Source: Hyphomicrobiales bacterium (GTDB lineage: Bacteria; Pseudomonadota; Alphaproteobacteria; Rhizobiales; Rhizobiaceae). From it: 64,000 nucleotides of DNA. Below the pieces are notes generated by a model. The model did not search any database and was not told the origin of the DNA. It saw only the letters and a list, made by a program, of their open reading frames with translations. This document shows positions 33,303-43,287 of the stretch, piece after piece. The stretch covers positions 60,603-124,602 of the forward strand of contig UCKS01000022.1 in the NCBI GenBank assembly GCA_900473045.1, given 5' to 3'. Both the position numbers and the translations under genes were made by a program. Within the stretch, counting starts at the first letter, position 1. Each line of letters begins with the position of its first letter.

Positions 33303-35372
33303 TCACCGTCCCTCACGGTGCCACGTCGCCGAAAGCACGAACAGCAGCGCCGCCAGGCCGAGGAAGCCGGCGAACAGCGATAGCGAATTGATGCCCTTCA
33401 GCACGGTCTCGTCGGTCATGCGCAGCGACATGCGCTGGTCGTCGGCGACACGGACGGTGCCGCGGACCGGCAGGATTTGCGGCACGTCGACCGGGCCATC
33501 GGCATTGGCAAGACGCTGCACCAGCCCCTTGGTTTTTTCTGCCCAGGGGGCCAGCGTCTCGGTGGTCGAGATCGTTGCCTTGAACTCGGGTGCATCGACG
33601 CTGCCGACATGCACCAGCGTATTGAGTTCGCCATTGGTGACTTCGAAAAGGCCGGTCTCTGCGGTGCGCACATTGGCCTTGTAGAGACCAGGCTCGCCTT
33701 CCGTGAGCGCAATCTCCTCGGTCTTGCCGGAAGGATAGGTCAGCGTGGCGGCGCCCGGATCGCCGGCGATGGTCTGTCGGGCGATTTCCAGCGTACGGCC
33801 GCTGGCATGCGCCGTTAAGGCCTCTTCCTCCAGAGCCGGTTCCTGCATCAGCCAGTGGGCGGTGCGGCGATAGAGCGAAACGCTCGGGCCGCCCCCTTCG
33901 AAGCCGCGTGCCCAGAGCCAACCCTGATCGGAGAGCAGCATGGCAACGCGGCCCTTGCCGACACGGTTCAGCACCAGCAGCGGCTTGCCGTCGGCGGCCT
34001 GCATCACCGTCTGGCCGAGCGGCTTGTCGACATCGACCGTGCGGAACCAGCGGCCCCAATGCGGCGGTTCGCTATCGGCGCCTTCAAGGCCGCGGGTGAC
34101 TGGATGTTTCTTTCCTTCTTCCGACAGCCGCGGGTAGAACGCCTTTTCGTTCATGAAGCCGGTGGGGCTCGCCGGCAATACCGCCGACAATGGGGTCGTC
34201 GCAATCGAATCGTCACCGGCATGTTCAGGGCCGGCGGCAATCAAGAGGGCGCCGCCGTTTTCGACATATTGGGCGATATTGTCATAGTAGAGGATCGGCA
34301 GCACGCCGCGATGCTGGTAGCGGTCGAAGATGATCAGGTCGAATTCCTTGATCTTGTCGACGAACAATTCGCGGGTCGGGAATGCGATCAGCGACAATTC
34401 ATTGATCGGCGTGCCGTCCTGCTTTTCCGGCGGCCGTAGAATGGTGAAATGCACCAGATCGACGGCGGCATCGGATTTGAGCAGATTGCGCCAGGCCCGT
34501 TCACCGGCATGCGGTTCGCCCGACACTAGCAGTACGCGCAGGTTTTCACGGATACCGTCGATAACGTGGACGGCCCGGTTGTTGGCCTCCGTCACTTCAC
34601 CGGCGACAGGCGCCACGGCGAATTCGAGAATATTGTTGCCGCCGCGCGGCACAGTGAAGGCGAAGGGCACATCGGTGCCGGGCTCGGCCATTTCCGTGGC
34701 GATCTCGTTACCGTTTAGGCTGACGGTCACTTCCGCCGTGCCGCCAGGTGCCGTGCCGTCATCGGCGATACGGAACGTCACCTTCTGTTCTTCGCCGACA
34801 ATGCCGAAGCGTGGACCGCTGACGATCTCGACACGACGGTCGAATTCATCCGGCTTGCCGGTGATCAGCCCGTGGATCGGGGCGTCGAAGCCGAGCGGCT
34901 GGTTGATATCGGGAACATCATGGATCTGGCCATCGGTAATGAAGATGGCGCCACCGACGCGGGCGGGCGGGACGTCGGCGAGCGCCGTCTGCAGGGCGGT
35001 AAACAGTTTGGTCGATGGCGTTTCGGTGTTCTCGTCATCAGCGGCCTCGACAATGCGCGCTTCGATCTGCGGGAATTTGGCCAGCCGCTGTTTCAATGTG
35101 GCCAGGGCTGCGTCGGTCATGGCACGGCGGCCGGCATTGTCCTGGCTCTGGCTGCGGTCGACGACAACGCCGACGATGGTGGAAAGCGGTTCGCGTTCCT
35201 CCTGAAAGAACACCGGATTGGCGACAGCAAGGCAGAGGGCGGCGAGTGCTGCCGTCCGGAACGCCGCACCCCGCACCCCGCGCCAGAAGCCGAGCGCCGA
35301 CAGCAGGATCGCAATAAGAGCGAGTACGGCAATCAAAGGCCATGGCAATAGCGGCTGGAAATCGAGTGTCAT
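33303..35372 (-). CDS. large membrane protein, last gene of the MoxR operon
   Basis: 689-aa protein with membrane helices at the N-terminus (two, within residues ~10-55: PLIAVLALIAILLSALGF and TAALAALCLAVANP) and one at the C-terminus (LFAGFLGLAALLFVLSATW). A VWA-like strand with VGVVVDRSQSQDN lies near residue 65. A class I glutamine amidotransferase-like region occupies about 340-480 (LLIAAGPEHAGDD) with no obvious Cys nucleophile, so catalysis is unlikely. It ends the operon moxR-DUF58-DUF4159. The frame reaches 35393, but the ATG at 35372 has a GAGGGC ribosome site. Such clusters are thought to assemble or inspect envelope complexes. Confidence 0.8.
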   Translation of the reverse strand: MTLDFQPLLPWPLIAVLALIAILLSALGFWRGVRGAAFRTAALAALCLAVANPVFFQEEREPLSTIVGVVVDRSQSQDNAGRRAMTDAALATLKQRLAKFPQIEARIVEAADDENTETPSTKLFTALQTALADVPPARVGGAIFITDGQIHDVPDINQPLGFDAPIHGLITGKPDEFDRRVEIVSGPRFGIVGEEQKVTFRIADDGTAPGGTAEVTVSLNGNEIATEMAEPGTDVPFAFTVPRGGNNILEFAVAPVAGEVTEANNRAVHVIDGIRENLRVLLVSGEPHAGERAWRNLLKSDAAVDLVHFTILRPPEKQDGTPINELSLIAFPTRELFVDKIKEFDLIIFDRYQHRGVLPILYYDNIAQYVENGGALLIAAGPEHAGDDSIATTPLSAVLPASPTGFMNEKAFYPRLSEEGKKHPVTRGLEGADSEPPHWGRWFRTVDVDKPLGQTVMQAADGKPLLVLNRVGKGRVAMLLSDQGWLWARGFEGGGPSVSLYRRTAHWLMQEPALEEEALTAHASGRTLEIARQTIAGDPGAATLTYPSGKTEEIALTEGEPGLYKANVRTAETGLFEVTNGELNTLVHVGSVDAPEFKATISTTETLAPWAEKTKGLVQRLANADGPVDVPQILPVRGTVRVADDQRMSLRMTDETVLKGINSLSLFAGFLGLAALLFVLSATWHREGR

Positions 35373-35382
35373 GGGTGTGCCC

Positions 35383-38190
35383 TCACTGGCCAAGCCGTTC
35401 GAGCAAAGCAGGGATATGCACCTGATCGGCCTTGTAGTTGCCGGTCAGCATATACATCATGATGTTGACGCCCGAGCGGAAGGCAAGCTCGCGCTGCTGC
35501 TCGTCCGGCGGCACGGTCGGCAGAAGCGGCATGCCGTTGGTATCGATCGCCCAGGCGCCGGCAAAATCATTGCCGGTGATCATGATCGGCGACACGCCGT
35601 CACCGGAGCGCGCCGGTCTGCCGGTCGGCTGTGAGCCATTGTCCGGCTGCGCCTCGATCCACAGCGGGCTGCCATTGTAGCGGCCGGGAAAGTTCGAGAG
35701 CAGATAGAAGGATTTGGTCAGCACGTTGTCGGTCGGCACAGGTTCCAGTGGCGGAATATCGAGATCGGCAAGGATCGCCTGCAGCCGTTCGGAATTGGGG
35801 CTGGTGCCGGATCCGGATGACAATGATGAAAACTGATCGCGTGTGTCGAACAGCACGGTGCCGCCCGAACGCATATACGCATCGATCCGGCTGATCGCCG
35901 CTGGGCTCGGCATCGGCGCATTGGCCGATATCGGCCAGTAGATCAGCGAGTAGAATGCCAGTTCGTCCGAAGCGATGTCGAGACCGATCGGCGGGCCGGG
36001 TTCGAGTGTCGTGCGGTAGGTGAGGAAGTCGGTGAGGCCCGCGAGACCGCGTTCGGACATACGGTCGACATCGGTTTCGCCGGTGATGACATAGGCCAGA
36101 TGGGTCTTGTCCAATTGCCGCAGGATGATGTCATCGCCCGGCTTGCTGTCATCTGCCAGCGATTGACCGGGGACAACGACGAGTGTGCCTGCCGCAAGCG
36201 CCAGCACGATCGCGGCGGCCGCCGGCATTCTCAGCCGCGCAAAGGCGCCGCCCATGAACAGGACGACGGCGGAATCGATCAGCAGCAGGATCAGCGCTGC
36301 GGCAAACAGCCATGGCTTCAGCGACCAGGCTTCGGCGCCGATGAGCGGCTCTGCTGTGTAGGGAATGGGCAGTCCAGTGGTATCGATCGGCTTCAATTGG
36401 GTGTCGCGAGGCAAAAGGTTCAGTGCGGTAAATCCTTCTTCCGAACCGTAGAGACCGGGCGGATGCTCGGCGCTGGAGACTGCGGTGGTCCCAGTGGCAA
36501 TGTCCAGCGGCCGTGCCTTGCCGGTCTCGCTGATCAGGACGCCATCGGCATTCAAGAGGCGGTATGGCGCCAGTGTCTGGCCCTTTGCCGCGCCTTCGCT
36601 CGCTACGCCGCCGCTGCGCGACAATTGCACGCTCCGGCGCAACATCTCGACGAAATCGCCCGAAATCGGCAGGTTCGACCATGTTGCTTCGGCACTGACA
36701 TGGAACAGGATGATACGGCCGGCCCCTTGCGTCTTCGTCGTCACCAGTGGCGTGCCATCGGCAAGGCTTGCCCAGGTGCGCGATGAAAGATCGGCGGTCG
36801 GTTCGGCCAGCACCTGCCGTTTGACGAGAATGCCCTGCGGTTTCGGCATGCCGGCAAAGGGGCTGAGCGCCGGATAGTCGGCAAGCGGTTGCGGTTCCGA
36901 CCAGGAGAGGGCGCCGCCCAGCGCCCGTTCGCCCTGCCGCAGCGTCACCGGTACCAGCGGATCGTCGGCCGGGGCTGCGGCGAGGCGCGGACCGGCAAAG
37001 CGGACCAGCGTGCCGCCGTTTTCGATCCATTTGGTGATCGGCGCATAGGTTTCTTCCGGCAGCCGGCCGATATCGGCCATGATCAGCATCGACGGTTTCT
37101 GGGTTAGAAGCTCGGGGATCGAGACTGCGAGGTCGGCTTCGGTCGGCTGGATCAGATCCGCATAGGGGGCGAGCGCCCGGTTGATATAGTAGAGCGGCGA
37201 GAGCAGCGGCTGCGACTGGTCGCGGGCTTCACCGCTGAGCAGCGCGACCCGGCGGCGGCGGAAGCCGTCGTCAAGCAGGAAGGTACCACCGGCTGTCGCT
37301 GCGCCATCGATGGCAATGCGGGCAAAATCGTTGCGCAGCTCGAAGGGGGCGGCGAGCGTGCCCTTGGCTACGCCTTCCCCGGCGGCAAACGCCACAGAGC
37401 CATTGGCGATCGCCCGGCCGCGCGTATCGTAGGCAGTAACCGGTAGCGTCCGTGCATTGGTGGTATCGAGGCGAGTAGCGCTGATCACCATCGATTCGGC
37501 ATCATTGGCGGAATTGTTGATCGCCACGGCCTGATCCTTGCCGCCTTCAATCAGCCGGAAATTTTCGGGCGAAAGTGCTGCAAGCTCGGCCATGATCTTG
37601 CCGTCAGCAACCTCGATGCCATCCGAAAGGAAAGCCAGTGTACCGGGGGGCGTGCCATTCAGCGCGGTCTTCAGCGCTTTGACAGCTGCATCCCGATTCG
37701 GGCGCAACGGTTGCGGGACGGCAGCGGCCAGGCGGTTACGCGCGCCGACAGCCGATCCCGGCACGGCATTGTGCTCCTGATCGGCGGTAAAGACGACCGA
37801 GACGGGCAGGTTCCTTTCCTCGGCGTCGTTGATCAGGGAATCGGCCGTCTCGACGCGGCGCTGCCAGTCGGTTGACGTTGCCCAGCTGTTGTCGATCACC
37901 AGGGCCAGCGGGCCGTTGCCGGCCAGTGTGTTGGAGCGCGGATTGAAAACCGGGTCGGCGATGGCGAAGATGATGGCGGCGGCCATCAGCATGCGCAGCA
38001 GCGTTAACCACCACGGGCTCTTCGACGGCGTTTCCTCGCGCTTCAGGACGCTGGCGAGAATGCGCAGCGGCGGAAACACCTCGGTGATGGGTTTCGGCGG
38101 CGTCATGCGCAAAAGCCACCAGATTGCCGGAAGGGCAACGAGGGCGGCGAGCATCAGCGGATTGGCGAAGATGAACGGCAGGAAGCTCAC
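35383..38190 (-). CDS. BatA/DUF4159 double-membrane-helix protein
   Basis: 935-aa protein. The N-terminal BatA-type domain (FLPFIFANPLMLAALVALPAIWWLL) carries membrane helices at about 8-26 and 58-78, then an extracytoplasmic region with a VWA-like fold (ALVIDNSWATSTDWQRRVE). Two further helices lie in the middle (near 640 and 675). The C-terminal ~210 residues are the DUF4159 domain (GLTDFLTYRTTLEPGP, YWPISANAP, SGGTVLFDTRDQF). It overlaps the DUF58 gene by 4 nt. The family is common in alphaproteobacterial moxR operons; its biochemical role is unsettled. Confidence 0.87.
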   Translation of the reverse strand: MSFLPFIFANPLMLAALVALPAIWWLLRMTPPKPITEVFPPLRILASVLKREETPSKSPWWLTLLRMLMAAAIIFAIADPVFNPRSNTLAGNGPLALVIDNSWATSTDWQRRVETADSLINDAEERNLPVSVVFTADQEHNAVPGSAVGARNRLAAAVPQPLRPNRDAAVKALKTALNGTPPGTLAFLSDGIEVADGKIMAELAALSPENFRLIEGGKDQAVAINNSANDAESMVISATRLDTTNARTLPVTAYDTRGRAIANGSVAFAAGEGVAKGTLAAPFELRNDFARIAIDGAATAGGTFLLDDGFRRRRVALLSGEARDQSQPLLSPLYYINRALAPYADLIQPTEADLAVSIPELLTQKPSMLIMADIGRLPEETYAPITKWIENGGTLVRFAGPRLAAAPADDPLVPVTLRQGERALGGALSWSEPQPLADYPALSPFAGMPKPQGILVKRQVLAEPTADLSSRTWASLADGTPLVTTKTQGAGRIILFHVSAEATWSNLPISGDFVEMLRRSVQLSRSGGVASEGAAKGQTLAPYRLLNADGVLISETGKARPLDIATGTTAVSSAEHPPGLYGSEEGFTALNLLPRDTQLKPIDTTGLPIPYTAEPLIGAEAWSLKPWLFAAALILLLIDSAVVLFMGGAFARLRMPAAAAIVLALAAGTLVVVPGQSLADDSKPGDDIILRQLDKTHLAYVITGETDVDRMSERGLAGLTDFLTYRTTLEPGPPIGLDIASDELAFYSLIYWPISANAPMPSPAAISRIDAYMRSGGTVLFDTRDQFSSLSSGSGTSPNSERLQAILADLDIPPLEPVPTDNVLTKSFYLLSNFPGRYNGSPLWIEAQPDNGSQPTGRPARSGDGVSPIMITGNDFAGAWAIDTNGMPLLPTVPPDEQQRELAFRSGVNIMMYMLTGNYKADQVHIPALLERLGQ

Positions 38191-39107
38191 AACTTGCCTC
38201 CGTGGGTGGCGCGTCCGGGCATGCCGGAGAGATACATGTGCACGGCCACCAGCGCTTCGGACGCGAGATGGTCGGTGCGATGCGGCGTAAACGTCCAGCC
38301 GAGATGACGCAGGTTTTCGCCCAGGCTGTCACGTCGAGCCAGATAGGCGCGGCGGTAATCGTCGCGGACGATTTCGGCGCGGCCGGCGGTCAGCTTCTCG
38401 CCGGTTTCCGGATCGGTGAATTCGGTGCGCCCGGCATAGGGAAAGCTTTCTTCAGCCGGGTCGGCAATCTCGATGACATGGCCGCGCAGGCCCCGCCGGG
38501 CCAGCGGCCCGAGTTGCGCCATGATCGTATCGGCCGGATCAAGGAAGTCGCCGACCAAGACCAGATCGCTGGCGCCACGGATCATCGCTGTCTGCGGCAG
38601 GCCGCCGGATAGCGGCGTGTGCATCAGCGCCGTTGCCAGCCGTTCGGCGGCGTTGCGGGCCGAAACCGGCTCCATCACACCGGGGCAGCCGATGCGCTCG
38701 CCGGAACGGGCCAGAATTTCGGCCAGCGCCAGCATCAGCACCAGCGCCCGGCTTTCCTTGGAGACCGAACCGAATTTCGACTTGTACATCATCGACGGCG
38801 ACAGGTCGGCCCAAAGCCAGATGGTATGCGCTGCCTCCCATTCGCGGTCGCGCACATAGGTATGATCGTCGCGGGCGGAACGGCGCCAGTCGATGCGTGA
38901 CAGGCTCTCGCCGTCGCTATAGGGCCGGAATTGCCAGAAATTCTCGCCGATGCCGCGCTTGCGGCGGCCATGCCAGCCGGAAATCACCGTATTGGCGATG
39001 CGCTTTGCCTCGACCATGCAGTCCGGGATCAGCCGGGCGCGGCTCTGCGCACGGGACAGAACATCTCCGGACGGCGTCGGTTCGACGATTTGGCCTATGG
39101 CAGCCAT
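38187..39107 (-). CDS. DUF58 domain protein
   Basis: 306-aa cytosolic protein. The DUF58 core is EFWQFRPYSDGESLSRIDWRRSAR, which is preceded by a basic loop (GWHGRRKRG). A VWA-like continuation contains LWADLSPSMMY, where DxSxS is a partial MIDAS motif. Its partner is the MoxR ATPase encoded 3 nt upstream, and its last codons overlap the DUF4159 gene by ATGA. Together they form the cytosolic half of a MoxR/VWA chaperone-like system. Confidence 0.9.
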   Translation of the reverse strand: MAAIGQIVEPTPSGDVLSRAQSRARLIPDCMVEAKRIANTVISGWHGRRKRGIGENFWQFRPYSDGESLSRIDWRRSARDDHTYVRDREWEAAHTIWLWADLSPSMMYKSKFGSVSKESRALVLMLALAEILARSGERIGCPGVMEPVSARNAAERLATALMHTPLSGGLPQTAMIRGASDLVLVGDFLDPADTIMAQLGPLARRGLRGHVIEIADPAEESFPYAGRTEFTDPETGEKLTAGRAEIVRDDYRRAYLARRDSLGENLRHLGWTFTPHRTDHLASEALVAVHMYLSGMPGRATHGGKL

Positions 39108-39110
39108 TCA

Positions 39111-40124
39111 TTATCCCTTGGCTTGCTTGACCAGGCCGGTAATGACGTCACGCACCGACATGCCCTCCGCCCGTGCCGCGAAGGTCAGCGCCATGCGGTG
39201 TTGCAGCACCGGTTCGGCCAGCGCCATGATGTCATCGATGGATGGTGCCAGCCTGCCATCATAGAGGGCACGGGCACGGGCGCACAGCATCAGCGACTGG
39301 CCGGCGCGCGGCCCGGGACCCCAGGCAACATTCTTGTCAGTGGCGGCATTGCCGTTGCCGGGCCGGGCCGAGCGCACCAGCGACAGGATGGCATCGACGA
39401 CTTTCTCGCTGACAGGCATCTGACGGATCAGCTGCTGGATATCCCGAAGCTGGGCCGCATCGATGACGCCGCGTGCTTCGGCTTCATGCGTGCCGGTAGT
39501 TTCGAGCAGGATCTGCCGTTCGGCAGCCAACTCCGGATAGCCGACATCGACCTGCATCAGGAAGCGGTCGAGCTGGGCCTCGGGCAGGGGATAGGTGCCT
39601 TCCTGCTCCAGCGGGTTCTGCGTGGCGAGCACATGGAACGGCTGCGGCAGGTCGTTGCGCTGACCGGCAACGGTGACGTGATATTCCTGCATGGCCTGCA
39701 AGAGCGCCGACTGGGTGCGCGGGCTGGCGCGGTTGATTTCGTCGGCCATCAGAAGCTGGGTGAAGATCGGGCCTGGCACGAAGCGGAACGACCGGCGGCC
39801 GTTGTCATCCTGGTCCATCACTTCGGATCCGAGAATATCGGACGGCATCAGGTCGGGTGTGAACTGGATGCGGCTGGAATTGAGGCCGAGCACGATGCCG
39901 AGCGTCGAGACCAGCTTGGTCTTTGCAAGACCGGGAACACCGACCAGAAGCGCATGACCGCCTGATAGCACCGCCAGCAGCGTCTGCTCGACGACGCTTT
40001 CCTGGCCGAAGATCACCTTGCCGACTTCCTTGCGGACCAAGGCGATTTCGCCGAGCGCCTTTTCGGCGGCGGCGATGATCGCCTTGTCGTCGACCGCGCC
40101 GTCTGTCGTTTTCATCACACCCAT
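39111..40124 (-). CDS. MoxR-family AAA+ ATPase
   Basis: 337-aa AAA+ chaperone. Walker A GVPGLAKT lies at residues 62-69, Walker B in LLMADEINRA, sensor 1 in ATQNPLEQEGTYPLPEAQLDRF, the standard MoxR consensus, and a C-terminal lid with RAGQSLMLCARARAL. First gene of a four-gene minus-strand operon, divergent from the DUF1285 gene (168 nt). MoxR proteins help insert cofactors or fold protein complexes together with VWA-domain partners; the client here is not known. Confidence 0.94.
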   Translation of the reverse strand: MGVMKTTDGAVDDKAIIAAAEKALGEIALVRKEVGKVIFGQESVVEQTLLAVLSGGHALLVGVPGLAKTKLVSTLGIVLGLNSSRIQFTPDLMPSDILGSEVMDQDDNGRRSFRFVPGPIFTQLLMADEINRASPRTQSALLQAMQEYHVTVAGQRNDLPQPFHVLATQNPLEQEGTYPLPEAQLDRFLMQVDVGYPELAAERQILLETTGTHEAEARGVIDAAQLRDIQQLIRQMPVSEKVVDAILSLVRSARPGNGNAATDKNVAWGPGPRAGQSLMLCARARALYDGRLAPSIDDIMALAEPVLQHRMALTFAARAEGMSVRDVITGLVKQAKG

Positions 40125-40291
40125 TGTCTGTCTCCAGTGGCCGGCAACGGTGCCGAATCGCGAAAAGCGCGCTTTTCGTCTCTGTTTTTCAATCTAAGCT
40201 CTGCCCGGTGGCTGACAAGACGTGGGCAACGCACTATCTCGTGAGCCAGTGCTCGATAAAAAGCAAGAATAGGGCCAAACGGGACGGAACG

Positions 40292-40915
40292 ATGGCGGAT
40301 GCGGAAATACATGGAACGGGCGATGCGGCAGGACTGGCGGCGCTGATCACCCGCGCGGCCGGACAGACGAACGGGCAGACCAAAGGCCTGCCCCCCGTCG
40401 AGCGCTGGAATCCGCCGTTTTGCGGCGATATCGACATGGAAATCCGTGCCGACGGAACGTGGTTCTATATGGGCACGCCCATCGGCCGGCAGCCGCTGGT
40501 CCGGCTGTTTTCGACCGTTCTGCGCAAGGACGAGGACGGCAACACCTATCTCGTAACTCCTGTGGAAAAACTGGGCATCCGCATCGTTGATGCACCTTTC
40601 GTCGCCGTCGAGATGAATGCGACAGAACGGGAGGGTTTACCCGTCCTGACCTTCCGCACCAATGTCGGCGATGTCGTCGAGGCCGGCCCGGATCATGCGC
40701 TTCGTTTCGTCGTGCATGGCGAAAACCGCGAACTGAAACCCTATCTGCATGTGCGCGGGCGGCTGGAAGCGCTGGTGTCGCGCGCCGTGATGTACGATCT
40801 CGTGGCGCTCGGCGAGACGATTGAGATCGACGGCACCGGGATGTTTGCCGTCCGCTCCGGTGGCGTGACCTTTGCCATCATGCCCGCCCTGGAACTCGAA
40901 GCGCTGTCGGCATGA
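40292..40915 (+). CDS. DUF1285 family protein
   Basis: 207-aa cytosolic protein containing GDIDMEIRADGTWFYMGTPIGR and VRLFSTVLRKDEDG, followed by VTPVEKLGIRI and FVAVEMNATE, which is the DUF1285 pattern. Role unknown; it is conserved in alphaproteobacteria next to a Nudix hydrolase and CCA transferase, as here. Start at the ATG at 40292; a frame upstream to 40124 is not conserved in type. It overlaps the next gene by ATGA. Confidence 0.87.
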   Translation: MADAEIHGTGDAAGLAALITRAAGQTNGQTKGLPPVERWNPPFCGDIDMEIRADGTWFYMGTPIGRQPLVRLFSTVLRKDEDGNTYLVTPVEKLGIRIVDAPFVAVEMNATEREGLPVLTFRTNVGDVVEAGPDHALRFVVHGENRELKPYLHVRGRLEALVSRAVMYDLVALGETIEIDGTGMFAVRSGGVTFAIMPALELEALSA

Positions 40916-41544
40916 CGGGACCTCTGTTTTCAGCAGACGATTTTCGCCGCCGTGCGCTCCAGCAATCCGGCAGTCCGGACGAAGAGGCGTGGCGCGACCA
41001 TGGTGATTTTCTGCTCAATCCGGACACGGTTCCCTATCTCGAAACCCTGAAGCTTCGGGATGCCGCCGTTCTTGTGCCGGTGATTGACGATGGCGACGAG
41101 GCGCGGGTGATTTTCACCCGGCGGACCGCGATGTTGCGCAAGCATTCCGGCCAGGTTTCCTTTCCAGGCGGCGCCATTGATCCCGAGGACGACACACCGG
41201 AGCGTGCCGCTCTGCGCGAAACCGAGGAAGAAATAGGCCTCGACCGCCGCTTCGTCGAGACGGTCGGACGGTTGCCCTACTACATGGCTATGTCCGGCTT
41301 TCGCATTACGCCGATCCTAGCCGTGGTCCAGCCGGGTTACGATCTCATTCCCAATCCTGCAGAGGTCGCTGCCGTCTTCGACGTGCCGCTGTCCTTCCTG
41401 ATGAACCCTGATAATCACGGCCGCGGCCAGGCGACCTGGAAGGGCGCCGAGCGGCATTTTTACAGCATGCCCTACGGCGAACAGCACATCTGGGGCATTA
41501 CTGCGGGCATTGTCCGTATGTTGTATGAAAGGCTTTATGCATGA
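40912..41544 (+). CDS. CoA pyrophosphatase-type Nudix hydrolase
   Basis: 210-aa hydrolase. HSGQVSFPGGAIDPEDDTPE precedes the box region ALRETEEEIGL, giving the Nudix glutamates and the upstream UPF0035-like CoA motif that marks NudL/YeaB-type CoA diphosphatases. It likely cleaves CoA or its derivatives to 4'-phosphopantetheine and 3',5'-ADP. Both ends overlap neighbours by 4 nt (40912 and 41541), so it is tightly coupled in the three-gene operon with DUF1285 and CCA transferase. Confidence 0.93.
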   Translation: MTGPLFSADDFRRRALQQSGSPDEEAWRDHGDFLLNPDTVPYLETLKLRDAAVLVPVIDDGDEARVIFTRRTAMLRKHSGQVSFPGGAIDPEDDTPERAALRETEEEIGLDRRFVETVGRLPYYMAMSGFRITPILAVVQPGYDLIPNPAEVAAVFDVPLSFLMNPDNHGRGQATWKGAERHFYSMPYGEQHIWGITAGIVRMLYERLYA

Positions 41545-42791
41545 CCACCGTTGCCACCGAGGCCTGGTTTTCGGCGCCCGCGCTGACACGCGTGTTTGAT
41601 CTCTTGAACGCCGATGGCGGCGAGGTTCGTGTCGTCGGTGGTGCCGTGCGCAATAGCCTGATGGGACTTGCCGTCGCCGATATCGACATGGCGACCACGC
41701 TTTTGCCGGAAGAGGTGGTTGCGCGTGCCAAATCGGCCGGCATCAAGGCGGTGCCGACCGGCATCGAACACGGCACGGTGACGCTGGTCATCGAGGGCAT
41801 CCCATACGAAGTCACGACCTTGCGGCGTGATGTGGAGACGGATGGCCGCCATGCCGAGGTCGCGTTTGGCACCGACTGGACGGTGGATGCGCAACGACGC
41901 GACCTGACGATCAACGCGCTCTATGCCAATGCCAACGGTGAGGTGATCGACCTCGTCGGCGGTCTCGCCGATATCGAGACGCGGACGATCCGCTTCATCG
42001 GCAATGCCAGCGAGCGGGTGGCAGAAGATTATCTGCGGGTGCTGCGGTTCTTCCGTTTCTTCGCCCATTACGGCTCCGGCCGCCCGGATGCGGATGGGCT
42101 TCGCGCCTGTGCTCAGGCGCGCTCGAAACTCTCGACGCTATCGGCCGAGCGGGTCTGGTCCGAACTGAAGAAGCTGCTTGCGGCACGTGATCCCGGCCGG
42201 GCACTGCTGTGGATGCGGACATCGGGGGTACTCACGGAAATTCTCCCGGAAAGCGAAAAATGGGGTATCGACGCGATACCGGGGCTGATTGCAGCCGAGC
42301 AGACTTTTGGCTGGCAGCCTGATCCGCTGCTCAGGCTGGCATCAATCGTTCCGTCGGATGCGGAGCGGCTCGATGCGATGGCCAAGCGGCTGCGGCTGTC
42401 GAAGGCGGAGGCGGCCTATTTTGCCGCCTGGACCAAGGCGCCGCGCTTGCCTGCCGAGATTGCCGATACCGCATTCGACCGGTTGCTTTACCGGAACGGC
42501 GAAAAGGGACTGGCGACGACGTTGCGACTGTCGCTCGCCTCCTCGCGCCAGAAATCCGAAAATGACCCGGCGCAGCTGCCCGAGACGGCCCGTCTTCAGC
42601 GGCTGCTGACGCGGGCGGAGAAATGGCAAAAGCCGGTGTTCCCGCTGAGTGGTGCCGATGTTCTGGCAGCCGGCATTCCCGCCGGGCAGCGTGTCGGGGA
42701 GATTCTGGGGCAGCTTGAAGACAAATGGGTGGATGGCAATTTCAATGCCGACCGGGCAACGCTGGTTGCCCGGCTTCAATCGATGGTCTGA
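41541..42791 (+). CDS. CCA tRNA nucleotidyltransferase / poly(A) polymerase family
   Basis: 416-aa class II nucleotidyltransferase. The head domain has GGAVRN (33-38) and the metal-binding DxD pair at Asp47/Asp49 (ADIDMATT), followed by RRDLTINAL and the ERVAEDYLRVLRFFRF neck motif. In rhizobia this gene adds or repairs the tRNA 3' CCA end, though a poly(A) polymerase role cannot be excluded from sequence. The start overlaps the preceding Nudix gene by ATGA. It is the last gene of the operon and faces DUF1059. Confidence 0.93.
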   Translation: MTTVATEAWFSAPALTRVFDLLNADGGEVRVVGGAVRNSLMGLAVADIDMATTLLPEEVVARAKSAGIKAVPTGIEHGTVTLVIEGIPYEVTTLRRDVETDGRHAEVAFGTDWTVDAQRRDLTINALYANANGEVIDLVGGLADIETRTIRFIGNASERVAEDYLRVLRFFRFFAHYGSGRPDADGLRACAQARSKLSTLSAERVWSELKKLLAARDPGRALLWMRTSGVLTEILPESEKWGIDAIPGLIAAEQTFGWQPDPLLRLASIVPSDAERLDAMAKRLRLSKAEAAYFAAWTKAPRLPAEIADTAFDRLLYRNGEKGLATTLRLSLASSRQKSENDPAQLPETARLQRLLTRAEKWQKPVFPLSGADVLAAGIPAGQRVGEILGQLEDKWVDGNFNADRATLVARLQSMV

Positions 42792-42807
42792 AACTGACTT
42801 CTGAGGT

Positions 42808-42993
42808 TCAGGCGACCTTCGCCTCCTCGACGATACGTGCCTTGATGTTGTCGACCATGTTTTCGCGAATCAGCGTTTCTCCATGCGCCGTGCGCATGTG
42901 CTCCACGGCACGCCGCACGACTTCAGCGTCGCCGTCGGCGTGGGTGTGCCAATCGCAACCGGGCACGAGGGTGCCGCATTCAAACAATCGCAT
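42808..42993 (-). CDS. small DUF1059 protein
   Basis: 61-aa protein MRLFECGTLVPGCDWHTHADG... with Cys6, Cys13 and the His pair HTH, then AVEHMRTAHGET. The Cys/His pattern suggests a metal site, as in the DUF1059 family. Strong ribosome site AGGAGGAG before the ATG at 42993. Convergent with the CCA transferase gene; function unknown. Confidence 0.88.
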   Translation of the reverse strand: MRLFECGTLVPGCDWHTHADGDAEVVRRAVEHMRTAHGETLIRENMVDNIKARIVEEAKVA

Positions 42994-43287
42994 GATGCTC
43001 CTCCTTGCGTTTGTATGTTCCACTCGGCTGGATTTCGGCCACGCGGAACGGTGCGACTATAACCGAAAACGCGGGAGGATAGTTCCCCTGATTGCTCGAT
43101 CGTGTTCACGATATTGACGGCGCGCTGTTGAGGAACGCCCGTTTTCTGAACGCGACATGGTCATGAAGCTTCCTTTTCAGGGTCACATTGTCGCCCGATC
43201 CATCCTCAACCCTTGGGGCTGGGGTTCGCCCCTTTCGGAAAGGGCGATGAAAATCGCCTTGAGACTGACTTAAGGAAGGACACGCAT
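42994..43287. other. intergenic region between DUF1059 and DUF4168 genes
   Basis: 294 nt holding the divergent promoters of the two neighbours. I see no RNA gene, repeat or convincing operator in it. A ribosome site AAGGAAGGA lies at its right end and AGGAGGAG at its left end. Confidence 0.5.
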
